NCBI RefSeq assembly: GCF_000499845.2 | Contig: NC_023757.2 | Location: 8,656,447 to 8,720,446 of the forward strand | Origin: Phaseolus vulgaris | Lineage: Eukaryota > Streptophyta > Magnoliopsida > Fabales > Fabaceae | Reading direction: 5' to 3' | DNA: 64,000 nt | Shown here: in pieces, positions 1 through 10,184 of the stretch | How the letters are laid out: each line of letters begins with the position of its first letter | Position numbering within the stretch: position 1 is the stretch's first letter | The notes under the pieces: model-generated | Told to the model about the DNA's origin: nothing | The model's database searches: none | What the model saw: the letters and a program-made list of their open reading frames with translations, nothing else | Position numbers and translations under genes: made by a program

Positions 1-26
1 GGAGACATCAAAGCCTATCTTCAACA
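1..26 (-). mobile_element. Terminal 26 bp of an LTR (cut by window edge)
   Basis: The first 26 bases are identical to the right end of the LTR that finishes at 8974, ending in the usual terminal CA as read on this strand. They are followed at once by a C-rich stretch (about 27-40) that on the minus strand is a polypurine tract. The element to the right is therefore read on the minus strand and this is the start of its 3' LTR. Confidence 0.7.
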
Positions 27-530
27 ATCTCCCCCCATTTGATGAAGACAAATCCCTGGTTTGCTTGTGTTGTTCTATTTAAATTTGGAAGCACCTGCAA
101 AACAACAATTGTGCATGTACCAGATAGTAATAATATCTAAGTTTAAACAACACCATTGAACCAGTTTTCATCATATGATTTCCAGCAAGAAAACCATAAA
201 AGCTAGTGTGAAAACCAATGAAATAAGTGCAAAATCACAGCAAAGCAACAACAAGTATACACTGGATTTAAACCAGATAAATTGCAGTAGTTCAACACAT
301 AAAACCAGATAAATCTCCCCCTATTTTTCTTCTTAAATAGAGTAAGACAAGGGATAAAAACAGAATTTAAGAAACTCATTTCTTAAGAAGAAAACTAGAA
401 AACAGTGTGTGGCAGCACCATTGCAGCAACAAACCTATGATACCATATCAGAATTGCAGCAGAAATCTATGGTGTATTAGAGTTATGACAACATCAAAAT
501 TAACACAGAATTAAAGTACCATAGACCCCA
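27..530 (-). mobile_element. 3' untranslated part of an LTR retrotransposon, with polypurine tract
   Basis: Bases 27-40 are the complement of a polypurine tract and abut the LTR end. The following ~450 bases closely resemble the stretch at 3311-3700, with shared words such as GATGAAGACAAATCCCTGG, so both are the non-coding 3' end of the same retroelement family on the minus strand. There is no long ORF in it. Confidence 0.6.
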
Positions 531-534
531 GAAA

Positions 535-1080
535 TTACAAAAAGGAGACCACAATTTCTCCCCCTATCTTTTCTTCATCCAGTTCTCTAAATGGAAAATA
601 TACAACTTTCTTGCACAGGTCAAAGAGATCCGAACTCGTGTAACCTTCACATAAGAAAGCTATACAGTCAAAGTCAAAGTTTTCTTCAATCCTCCCACCT
701 TTCAAGATAACATTCAATATCTCGACCATTTCCCTTTGATATGGAATATATATTTCAAATTCTTGAGGAAGACGTCAAAGTATTGCTTCATCATGTTCCA
801 AAAAGTTGTTAACTTCATCAATGAATATGATGGCATGCAGGAGTTTATGAGCTAGGCTAAATGTGGCAGATATAAGTTTGGCCATCTCCAGACCACTTGC
901 TCATCAAGTTTGATATCCAAACATTGATAAAAGCTACTTCAGACGCCTTAGCAATAGCTTTGGCAAGCATGATCTTCCTCGTGCCAGGTGGTCCATACAA
1001 TAGGACACTCTTTTGTAAAAGCTTACATCTTGGTCCCCAATATCAAAAGTCATCTACTTTGCTGCAGCAAGTTCAACCTC
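535..1080 (-). pseudogene. Decayed AAA-ATPase fragment, Msp1/ATAD1-like, next to retroelement DNA
   Basis: Read on the minus strand, about 1025 down to 535 gives a recognisable AAA+ ATPase. A Walker A region reads GPPGTRK (normally GPPGTGKT). It is followed by AKAIAKASEVAFINVWISNL and a Walker B of AIIFIDEV near 805-840. About 50 residues are then missing at roughly 793-800, including the sensor-1 region. After that come DEAIL, an in-frame stop at 775-777 where an arginine is expected, RLPQEFEI, and a 64-residue open stretch (535-729) with LCEGYTSSDLFDLCKK. This pattern is that of plant Msp1/ATAD1-type ATPases, which extract mislocalised tail-anchored proteins from the outer mitochondrial membrane. 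The Walker A lysine survives but the neighbouring Gly and Thr are changed. With the deletion and stop codons it cannot be functional. No introns are visible between these blocks, so capture as spliced RNA is possible but unproven. Family assignment is from memory of the motif pattern. Confidence 0.75.
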
Positions 1081-1132
1081 ACTAGAGCACACACCATATG
1101 CAATACCAACAATAAAGCACTTCAACTAAATA

Positions 1133-1450
1133 TTAGAAGCCATCTGCTTCCCATTCTAAATACAAAGTAGGGTCATTGTGCCCACTAAAACTAGGTAACT
1201 TTACAAAATTAAAAGAATGTTGTGGTTGTTGTTGGAGTTGATGGTGCCAGTTTGCAAAATTATGCACTTGCCAATCATTTTTTCGACTCCCATAGTGCAT
1301 GGAATGTCTAGTTGCTCTTGGCGGCTCCCAACTCCTTTCTTGAGTTTGCTTCACTTGAGCTTCTTCTAGTCTTTGCAATCTTTTCGCTAGTTGGCTTATT
1401 TCCTCGTCTTTGTGAACCATTTGTTTCTTGGCATTCACAAGTTCTCCCAA
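1133..1450 (-). pseudogene. Ty3/gypsy-type gag N-terminal fragment
   Basis: A 105-codon open stretch on the minus strand begins with a charged, coiled-coil-like segment (KDEEISQLAKRLQRLEEAQ). It then reaches KLPSFSGHNDPTLYLEWEA, the typical start of the capsid-like region of plant Ty3/gypsy gag proteins (usually xxPxFxGxNDPxxYLEWExxVE). It breaks off just there, at about 1135, and the AAA-ATPase remnant begins within about 60 bases. The rest of gag and all of pol are absent. Confidence 0.6.
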
Positions 1451-2251
1451 AAGGTGGGCTTTGTGATGTGATTAGGGTTTTGAAAATTCACCTAAAGACA
1501 AATGAACCATAATTTTTTTGGCACAAAGGAAACAAACAATTAGTGAAAACAATTTAAACACTCCCCATGTGTTTCACTAAAGAAAGAGATGCTCTCAACA
1601 AAGGCCTATCTTGATGTTGAATACTCTCAAATGAAAAAGGTCAAAGCCCTAATCACTTGATCTAAATGGATCCACAACAAAACTTAAAAGAAAATTTCAA
1701 AAGACAAACAAGAAAAGCTCAAAGCAAGAAAGCTAAACCAAATTTGAGAAAAAATGTATCACAAAACTTTTTAAGAAAAACAATCAAGAAAAAGGCACAC
1801 AAAAAGACTCTAAGATACTTACTAGAACTTTTAACAATGATTTTCTTTCTTTCTTTAGAAATTGTTAATGGCAAAAGGATAAAAATTCCACAATGTTGAA
1901 ATCAATTTGCTAATTAAAATGAACCCACTATTTTGAAATGTTGCTATTTGAAAAGATTGGAACCAACAAGCTTGCGCAACTTCTCTTACTTTTTTTTTGG
2001 ATTATGGAAATGAGATGTCCATAGTTTTGATCATGCATAATTTCACAGACCTCCAATTTTCACCAAAAGTTTGGGATTCAAATCAATTGATCTCTTGAAA
2101 TCTTTTGTTTGGAACTTAAATCTATTTATACTAAAACGAATTTCCAATTACTTTTAAACTTTCACAATTAAAAGCAAAGTAAGTAGAAGCAAAATATAAG
2201 GAATCCTAGAACACTAAAGAACATATGACTCAAGGCAAAATAGGCAATAAC
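1451..2251 (-). mobile_element. Probable 5' leader of the gypsy-type fragment
   Basis: This AT-rich, purine-biased stretch lies just upstream (minus strand) of the gag start and has no convincing coding region. The 77-codon ORF at 1666-1899 on the plus strand is lysine-rich low-complexity sequence and is not credible. I see no clear primer binding site beside the LTR that starts at 2252. Confidence 0.35.
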
Positions 2252-3310
2252 TGTTAGAATTAAAGGCCTTAAACAAGAGAGATGGTGAATTATTTTTAAA
2301 CATTTTTCGCAAAGTTTAAAGGTATGAAGAAAGTCAAAGAAGAATCACAACCAAAGGAATGAGAGAACACTAGTTATAAAACAGTTTTAGTTGAATACCA
2401 TAAATTCAACCGGTTGTTTCTGCGATTCAACCGGTTGTTTCTATCAACAATGTATAAAAACAACTAAAAACATATATAAAAGAGATTAGGGAGAGAAAGA
2501 ATCACACAAACAATTTTATACTGGTTCACTTTTATACCAAGAGCTACATCTAGTTCCTAGAAACCTTTGGGTATCCACTAAGTAATAAAAAATCATATTA
2601 CAAACACACAACCACCAAAGAAGTGATTTTGATCCCCTCAAGAACATACACTTCCTTTGGCACACCACATATCAGAACACCCTCTGACTCTGTGAAAACC
2701 AGTACTTACAAAATTACAAAATGAAGAAAGAAATAGGATTGATCACACCTGGTACAAATCAAATCAAAGTACACAACAAGTCCTACTTCACTCTTAGAAA
2801 AATATCCAAAGCCTTAAGCAATCTTGGAGAAAACTTGATTTCACAAACTGATCTTGTAAGTGTTAATGATAGGAGCGTAAAACAGAACATTTATACTCCA
2901 AGAGACAGATGAAAACATTTATTGTAAAAGGCAAATCAGTTCCAAATCATTTAAAGCAGATTTAACTAACTTAACAAAATTATGTTAAGAAAATTCAAAA
3001 AACAATCGGTTGTTTTGTCGAAATAACCGATTGAATTGGTTTGACAACAAAGTCAACCAAATTTAAACCTGTTAAAACCAGTTTCAAAAATCCTAAGTAT
3101 GAAACAACCGATTGAAAGGATAAAACAACTGATTGTTTTTCTGCTTCTTCATAAAACAATCTTTTTAAAAGGATTTGAATTAAACCAACTTTGGATTCTA
3201 ACTAAGAGTGAATTAACAAATTCAAACTACCCATAACTCATACAACTAAGCTACAATCAGCCTTCTAGCAATCCATGGAGATTTGGAGTCATCAAAGCTC
3301 TTGTTCAACA
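2252..3310 (-). repeat. LTR (about 1.06 kb) of a CCGGTT-motif retrotransposon
   Basis: It starts TGTTAGAATT and ends TTGTTCAACA on the plus strand. The 3' neighbour at 3311 is a C-rich (polypurine complement) tract, so on the minus strand this is a 3' LTR. It contains repeated words of the type AACCGGTTGTTT and AACCGATTG (around 2408-2440, 3003-3035 and 3104-3140), and a block TATACTGGTTCACT near 2518-2532 shared with the other LTRs here. No matching 5-bp target duplication was found. Confidence 0.7.
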
Positions 3311-3765
3311 ATCTCCCCTTATATGATGAAGACAAATCCCTGGTTTGCTTTATTGAGATCTATTTGAATTTGATAGTACCTGCGAAACAATCAAAATAAC
3401 AATACCAGAGAGTAATTTCATCCACAATCTCTTACACAAATGAACCAGTTTTCACTATGTGATTTTTCACAAAGAAAATCAGCAAAATCAGTGTGAAAAA
3501 CCAATGTAAGTGAGTGTGAAAATCAGAGTTCCTGCACAACTATATATCAACATTTAAACCAGTTATAAACAACAATAAACCAACAACCAAATCAGCATAT
3601 TCTCCCCCTATATGTCTTCACAAATAGAGTAAGAGACTATAAAAACAATTTAACAATATAAAATATTTTAGCAAAAAAAACCATACAAAAATATAAAATT
3701 GTTCATCTTAAACCCAACAAATTTAAAAGACATAAGATATGAGCAGGTCTTCAATCATCTTTCCC
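3311..3765 (-). mobile_element. 3' non-coding region and polypurine tract of the pol-less element
   Basis: Bases 3311-3324 are a C-rich tract next to the LTR end, the complement of a polypurine tract. The remainder parallels 27-530. No coding region is visible. Confidence 0.55.
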
Positions 3766-3768
3766 ATA

Positions 3769-4634
3769 CTAGAGTTCAAAGAGCTGATTCTGGATAGCTT
3801 CAATTTGCTCATTAAGATCCTGAAAACGAGATACACAGAATTCATGATGGCTCCTTTGTTCATTGACAAAGTTGTTCATTATACTTAACATCAACCTCTC
3901 AAAGGGTGATATGGATGTGATGCGTTCACCCATGTTTCCAGCACTTTGTCCAGCTTCATAAGCACTAACATCATCTCCTCCAGCTTCCATTTCAGCATCA
4001 CCTTCGGTAGCAATAGCATGAGGTTGATATTCATCCTCATCTTCAGCATGTGCACCACTTGATGAGCCAGCATGATCACCACCTTTACCAACCCACCTTC
4101 CATTAACTTTGGTGAATCCCATCCTACTTAAGGATCCATTATTAAATTCACTTGTAGTCTTCACAAGTTCATATTGTTCATCCTCCAAGTCAACTTCAAA
4201 ATAATACATAAATTTAGTAATCAAAATAGCATAAGGATAATGATAATCACATAACCTTATAGACTTCAGCATGACAAGTTCAGATTGTTCATCCTCCAAG
4301 TCAACTTCAAAATAATACATAAATTTAGTAATCAAAATAGCATAAGGATAATGATAATCACATAAACTTATAGACTTCAGCATGTGCTCCTTAATGACAT
4401 GAATCCAGTTGATTTTACAACATATTCTATCTTTTAAGAAGATCAGAAGGAAGAACAGTTGGTGTTCCGGTTTATGCTCATCTCCTTTGGTGAGGTCCAT
4501 GAGATCCTTGGTGAGGTCTTGAATTGTTCACTGAGATGACTGCTCACCATGTGCCTTATCTTTTGCTTCCTTGTCATCTTCATAACTACTTGGTTTATAT
4601 CACAAAGTGATGGGAAATGCATAATGAAATACAT
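3769..4634 (-). CDS. Retroelement 'plant transposon protein' ORF with a 37-residue internal duplication
   Basis: The 243-codon ORF (3769-4500) reads on the minus strand as a protein I associate with the late, non-pol ORF of legume LTR elements. Its pattern is EHQLFFLLIFLKDRI..., HMLKSISLCDYHYPYAILITKF, YYFEVDLEDE, then an acidic, low-complexity region and a C-terminal helix rich in Gln/Glu. Residues MLKSISLC...SELV are repeated at once as MLKSIRLC...YELV, a tandem in-frame duplication of 111 bp (about 4162-4272 and 4273-4383). Frame-shifted sequence to 4634 is probably its upstream part. Function is unknown. It is not a polymerase, integrase or protease. In full elements this type of ORF follows pol, but here it follows gag directly. 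Confidence 0.55.
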
Positions 4635-5014
4635 TCATACCTTTGCACATAGACTACCTCAACAAGTTTAACCAAGAGAAACATGTTTAAATGTTTATTT
4701 GGTCATATGAGGCACATGCATAGGATGAGAATATACAACTTACTTTACATGGCTCATGATTTTTTTACTTGTTAAGAATCTGAGTAAGATGCATACTTCT
4801 CAACCATAAGAACATGCATCACTTTGATGAGTTTTCACCAGAGCACTTCTACTTTAACCCAAATTTTTCTTGATTCCCAAGAGTACATTTGTTGTTGTCC
4901 CCATATTTCTCATGACCTTCTTGCTTAAGGAGTAGATTTGACAGGCTTGCATTTATCCTTTGTTATGTGCTTCAGAACAGCCACAGTTAAGGTATCATAA
5001 GTGTTAGTTTTCTG
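4635..5014 (-). mobile_element. Non-coding spacer where pol would be expected
   Basis: This short stretch separates the gag zinc-knuckle end from the late ORF. I see no protease, integrase, reverse transcriptase or RNase H motifs in any frame. A complete copia element would have about 4 kb of pol between gag and the late ORF. Confidence 0.4.
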
Positions 5015-6806
5015 TCAAAAAAACCCTGAAAGAACCAAGATCAAGGAGCAAAATTTGGGTCCATGAGTGTTAGAAGGAACATTAGGAACCTTAGAATTCT
5101 TAGGAATCCACTTTAAAATATCCCTGGGAACATTTTTTTTTTTAACTTTGCAGAATTTAACATAGTGGCCCTTCTTGATACAACAAAAGCATGAAACAAC
5201 CGGCTGTTTCGACTTTTCAATCATTTATTTTTAAAAGAAACTTGTAAATGGCTTTGTAACTGTTCTTTTCTTCTTGTGTGGACTAAAACCCAAACCAACT
5301 TTACCAAAGACACATTTTTTAGAAGAAAGAACAATTTCAAAGTTAGATTTTTCTTTAGAAAGCTTGTCCACAATTTTCACAAGATAATAAACCTTCTTTT
5401 CAAGAGATTCACAATTTTCACAAACATTTGAGTCACACTTGCAAGAAGAGTTCTTGTAAATGAGATCCAGATTTTCAAAATCACTTTTCAAATTATCCAG
5501 CTCTTCTTCCAATACCTTGACTCTATTTTCCAGCCAATTATTCAAGCCTTTCAAATGGTTATTTGAAAGGGCCATCCTATTAGCTTCTTCATGAGTTTCT
5601 TTAAAAGCATCAAGAAGTTGGCTGTAGTTTTCAAAATTAATTAAAGGGCTGGAACTTACACTGCTTACATCAGTTTCTTCTTTTGCCATCAAGTAAAGAT
5701 TTGCTTCTTTATCTATTGAAGATGAGTTAGAGGAAGAAACTTCATTATCTTGTCAAGCAATGTAGGCTTTCTTGGCTTTGCCTTTCTTTTCTCCTTTCTT
5801 GCTTGATCCTCTTTCTTTATTCTCATTGTTTGGGCAATCAACTTTAATATGTCCTTATTCACCACAACCAATGCAGGAATATTTGTTAGAGTTAAAATCA
5901 TTGTGTTTTTTGCTACTATATACCTATTGAAAGATTGATTTTTGTTGTTGTTTTTCTTCAGGAATTTTCTTAGTGTCCTGGTCAGCAAGCTTAGTGTTTC
6001 TCCATCACTATCATCACTTGAGTATTGACAGTAATGTCCAACAGCCTTCAGGGTAATGTTCCTCTCATGCTTATCCTCATTTTCTTGACATTCAACTTGT
6101 TCATATCTAATTCATGTTCTTTGAGCTTTCCAAACAGTGAAGTTGTGGTCATAAATGTTAAATCCTTAGACTCAGAGATAGCTGTGACCTTGGGCTGCCA
6201 AGATCTGTCTAGGAACTTGAGGATTTTGATGTTGAGTTTCACTTTTTCAAACATCTTCCCAAGACTCATGAGGTGGTTGACAATATGGGTAAACCTCTTT
6301 TATACTTCAACAATTGTCTCCCCTTTCTGCATCCTAAACATCTCATATTCTTGAGTGACAACATGCTTCCTTGTTCTCTTCACGTCATTTGTTCTTTCAT
6401 TAGTGACTTCTAGAGTATCCCACATTTTCTTTGCTGATTCACATTGTGACACCCTGAAAAACTCATCAGAACTTAAGGCAAATGTAATAATATTTTTTGC
6501 AATACAATCATATTGAGCCTTTTTGCTTTCATGCTCAGTCCATTAGGACCAAGGTTTATTAGAAATCACTTTATCATTTTCAAGCATAGGAACAAAAAGA
6601 CCATTTTTAATTGCATTCCAAATTCCTTTATCAATTGATTCTACAAAGATCTTCATCCTTACCTTCCAGAACTGGTAATTTACACCACAAAACAAAGGTG
6701 ATCTATTAATAGATGCACCCTCCCCAAAGGGTAGTTCATCAGCCATGAAAAAAGATTTTTGGATCAAAACTTGAATGACTTTAAAGAACCTAACTCTTGA
6801 TGCCAA
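5015..6806 (-). pseudogene. Copia-type gag polyprotein, broken into several frames, two zinc knuckles
   Basis: The order on the minus strand is as follows. 6806-6543 carries the gag N-terminus (ADELPFGEGASINRSPLF, NYQFWKVRMKIFVESID). 6269-6048 carries the UBN2-type gag core (RSWQPKVTAISESKDL). About 5870-5810 carries a CCHC zinc knuckle (CIGC...GHIKVDC) with an internal stop. 5692-5231 carries a Glu/Lys coiled coil with a Cys-rich CKCDSNVCENC segment. 5224-5015 carries a second CCHC knuckle (CFCCIKKGHYVKFC). Gag packages and coats the element RNA in cytoplasmic particles. Frameshifts and stops separate the blocks, so no full protein can be made. The gag N-terminus begins almost at the primer binding site, which fits the element's orientation. 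The gag style is SIRE/copia-like, an inference from the motifs. Confidence 0.7.
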
Positions 6807-6807
6807 T
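6794..6807 (-). other. Primer binding site, initiator-tRNA-Met type
   Basis: On the minus strand the sequence just inside the LTR reads TTGGCATCAAGAG, close to the copia PBS TGGTATCAGAGC that pairs with the 3' end of initiator tRNA-Met. It sits directly against the LTR start at 6808, as expected, and fixes the element's direction. Confidence 0.6.
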
Positions 6808-7933
6808 TGTTATAATTATATTCCTTAAATAAGAGGGTGTTAGAATTAATGGCTTAAACAATAGGGGGTGAATTGTTTATCAAAATATTTTTGCAAATAT
6901 TGAATAAGAATGAAGCTTTATCACAATTCAAAGATTAAGCAATCAAGGAAAGCAATCAAACAATGTAAAAGAAACTGTTTGCAGAGATTCAATCGGTTAA
7001 AACTTCGTTTTAACCGGTTGTTTATGGCAGCAACAAAAGCAGAATTAAAACAAACAGTTTATAAGGAGTGAGAGAGAGAGAGAGAGATTTACTTAGCCAA
7101 TTTTATACTGGTTCACTCAACCTTGAGCTACATCTAGTTCCCAAAACAACCTCTGGGTTCCACTAGTAACCAATCACAAATTACAATCACAACTGCAAAG
7201 AGGTGATCTTGAAACCACAAGAACCACTCACCCTCTTTGCTACACACACCTTTAGTCAGAACACCCTCTGACTTTATAGGATTTCCACACACTTACAAGT
7301 TTACAAAAGAACAAATACAAGAATCATGAAAAGAACAGATTACACCTGAGTTTACAGGAATCAGAAAGCTCATATGATCAGACTTTGAACCAGTGCACAA
7401 CTATTCAACAATCTTGCAAACTTTTGAAAAACTTCTTTCAAAATCAATCTCAGCCTCACTGTATTTGATATCTCACTTGTGTATTTTGTTTTAAAAGAAA
7501 AGCCATATTTATAGCCCTCAAAACTAGTTGTTCTAGGCAACATTTATGAGCCAAAACAATTCTGATTCACTTCCAAAACAGATTAACAGATTTTCAAAAA
7601 GCTGTTATGAAATGTCACAATCAACCGGTTGAAAAGTCGTTTTAACCGATAAAATTGGTTAGACAATTATTTAACCAAGTAAAAAAAAAAGTTTTAAAAC
7701 CTTCAAACAAGCTAAGTGACAAACAACCGATTATTTCGAGGTTTCAACCAGTTGTTTTTTTCTTTGCTTAGAAAGACACTTTTCTCTTTTAAAACATATT
7801 GAGCAAGCTTGTGCAAGGGACAAGAAATGATCTTTACAAGGATTCTAAACAACCTAGACTAAGCCCAAACCAACAACAGCACAACTTCAACATTCATCAT
7901 AGATTTGAAACATCAAATCTCCCATGCTCTACA
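6808..7933 (-). repeat. 5' LTR next to the primer binding site, divergent copy
   Basis: It runs from TGTTATAATT to GCTCTACA on the plus strand. Near its start about 30 bp are imperfectly duplicated (a second TTAGAATT-like beginning at 6840). It shares the family landmarks TATACTGGTTCACT (near 7104), CAGAACACCCTCTGACTTT and several CCGGTT/CCGATT words. It also holds an (AG)n run at 7070-7087. It is clearly less similar to the LTR at 2252-3310 than the block at 7934-8974 is, although its position says it should be that LTR's partner. Confidence 0.6.
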
Positions 7934-8974
7934 GAGAGGGGGAGGGGGGTGTGAATTGTTTATAAAAGATTTCCGCAAATATTGAAGGTATAGAGAAAGC
8001 CAATGAAGAATCAAAGAGAAAGAAACCCCGTTAGCCAAGAAACAAATTTGTTTTATTATGTTTCCAGAAAATCAACTCGTTGTTTATGAGATTCAACCAG
8101 TTGTTTTTATCAACAATTAATAAAAACAAACCAAAATAGATTTAAATGAGATTAAGGATAGAAAGAATCACACAACAGATTTATATTGGTTCACTCTTAT
8201 TTAAGAGCTACATCCAATCCCCAGAAACCACTGAGTATTCCACTAAGAAATCAAATAACCTTGATTAAAAACCACACACCAAAGAGGTGATCTTGAACCC
8301 TTAAAGAACACACACCTCCTTTGCAAAAAACACACCACAGAACACCCTCTGGATCTGCGCAGAACATGTTTACACAGAATTACAGTATTCAAGAAAGAAA
8401 AGGAATTATCACACTTGATACAAATTGAATTCAAAAGTTACAAAGCAATTATATTCCACTCTTTGAAAAATCCAAAGCTTGAAGCAATCTTGGAGAAAAC
8501 TGATTTGAAAGATTTAATCTGATATCATAATTACCAGGAGCGTAAAATAGATTATTTAAACTCCAAAAGGTTGTTAAAAACATTTAATGAAAGAGCCAAA
8601 TCAGTTCTGAATAAATTAAAACAGATTTACCAAACTTAACAAATTTTGTTAAGGATTTTCAAAAAACAATCTGTTGAAATGTCGAAATAACCGATTGAAT
8701 TAGTTTGACAACAAGGTCAACCAATTTCAAACTTTGTCAAAACCTGTTTCAAAAACACTAAGTGTAAAACAACCGATTGAAATGATAAAACAACAAGTTG
8801 TTTTTCCACTTATTTGGAAAACACTATTTCAAAAGAATTTGATTTTAACCAACTTTGGATCCTAACTAAGAGTGCATTACAAATTCAAACTACCCAGAAC
8901 GTACACACACAAGCAACAACAAATCCTTCAACCAATCTTCATGGATTTGGAGACATCAAAGCCTATCTTCAACA
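7934..8974 (-). repeat. Third LTR copy, lacking its first ~30 bases
   Basis: It begins inside the G-rich segment that in the other LTRs follows the TGTTAGAATT start. It then follows the LTR at 2252-3310 closely through to CTATCTTCAACA. Its last 26 bases are identical to window bases 1-26, so it is a good candidate for the 5' LTR of the element whose 3' LTR is cut by the window start. Confidence 0.6.
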
Positions 8975-9049
8975 CTAATTAATTTATTCTCAACAGCTTT
9001 TAGTGATATTTAATTTGTGTATATATTATAACCAATGTGAATATTCCTT

Positions 9050-9827
9050 GTATTTAATTATTTTTTTCGAGTTGTCTACCAGCACCTGGGTCGAGCTCAT
9101 GGTCCACCCTTTAGGCCCATACTGGCCTAAAAACCAAGCTAACCTAAACGCTTGAACCAAGTCGAGCTCCTGGCCAATACACAAGCCCCCCAGGCTCGAG
9201 CTGAGCTTGGCTAGGCGAAGAGTCTTTCCAGCGTTGGCAACTAACGTGACGTCTTCGCAGAGGATAGGTGAGGCGCAGTTACCGAAGCATCTCTTGATGA
9301 GACATCCTACCATACTAAATCTGAGACATCCACGTGGGATGCGAATCAACGGCTAGGAAGCCTTATCGCTGCATCTCCTTCAAACAATTAAAACCCATTT
9401 CTTCCTCACTTACCCGTTATGCAATCTCTCTTCTCTCTAGAACGCTTGTGCCCTAAAAAACCTCTCTTACACCAAAAACTTCTTTCGCACTTCTTCTTCT
9501 CCATCCTCAGACCAGGTATTTTCCTCCTCCAATCTCTATTGCCAAGTATTTATTCATCTTGCGGATTATATTGCCTGAACTATGATTTCTTGTCAATTCG
9601 TCTTCTCTACTTGGCCTGAATTGTGCTTGTACCTTGTTTGGTGTTTACGCTTTTGTTCTAGCTATTTATACAATGGATTACAATTCAATGTACCCCTGGG
9701 CCAAGAAAGAGCTTCTAAAAGAGGTTTCTTATTACACCACCCATTTACGTCTTAGAGATTTAAGAGAAAACAGATGTAGCATGAGTAAAAGACAGGAGGG
9801 TAAAGTAAAAACCATATTGTAGGGAGG
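9050..9827 (+). mobile_element. Leader or LTR-like region of a gypsy-type transposon fragment
   Basis: This stretch is markedly more GC-rich than its neighbours, with several CTCGAG- and GAGCTC-like words at 9090-9200. From about 9370 it changes to a CT-rich, leader-like sequence that runs into the coding remnant at 9828. The plus-strand ORF at 9634-9822 may be part of the same protein in another frame. No clear LTR ends were found. Confidence 0.35.
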
Positions 9828-10184
9828 GTGAGCCCATTTGTTGTGACGAGTCATCGGACCCTGGTGGTCCATTTTGTTTCTTTTTATGTCACGTTTTTCA
9901 AAAAGGTTCTCTTGCGTCTCCCTTTTTCCATTTTTGAAAAAGAGCTATTAACCGAGCTCAATGTTGTCCCTACTCAGCTACACCCTAATAGTTGGGCATT
10001 TATTTGTGCTTTTATCATTTTGTGCTCACAACTCGACATCTTGCCGTCTGTTGAAGTTTTTCTCTATTTCTTTGAGGCTAAACATACGAGCAATAAGTTG
10101 CAGGTATCTTTGAATGGTGCCCCTGAAAGAGCCTTGCTGATTGATGACTTTTTACGGCAAGTGCACCACGTTTGTCAGAAGTAA
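9828..10184 (+). pseudogene. Putative gypsy-type transposon protein fragment
   Basis: The 118-codon ORF contains LRLPFSIFEKELLTELNVVP, QLHPNSWAFICAFIILCSQL and LPSVEVFLYFFEAK. This is the pattern of the plant 'putative gypsy type transposon' domain (I believe Pfam PF04195), found in the first ORF of many Ty3-like plant elements. Just upstream a second frame reads CDESSDPGGPF, so at least one frameshift is present. The ORF stops within unrelated repeat sequence that starts near 10150. The role of this domain is not established. Confidence 0.6.

Noticed and set aside
897..1170. Plus-strand ORFs of 60-62 codons
   Set aside because: They lie opposite the AAA-ATPase and gag remnants and have no protein pattern of their own.
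1666..1899. 77-codon Lys-rich plus-strand ORF
   Set aside because: Low-complexity, A-rich retroelement leader on the other strand. No motif, no homology recalled.
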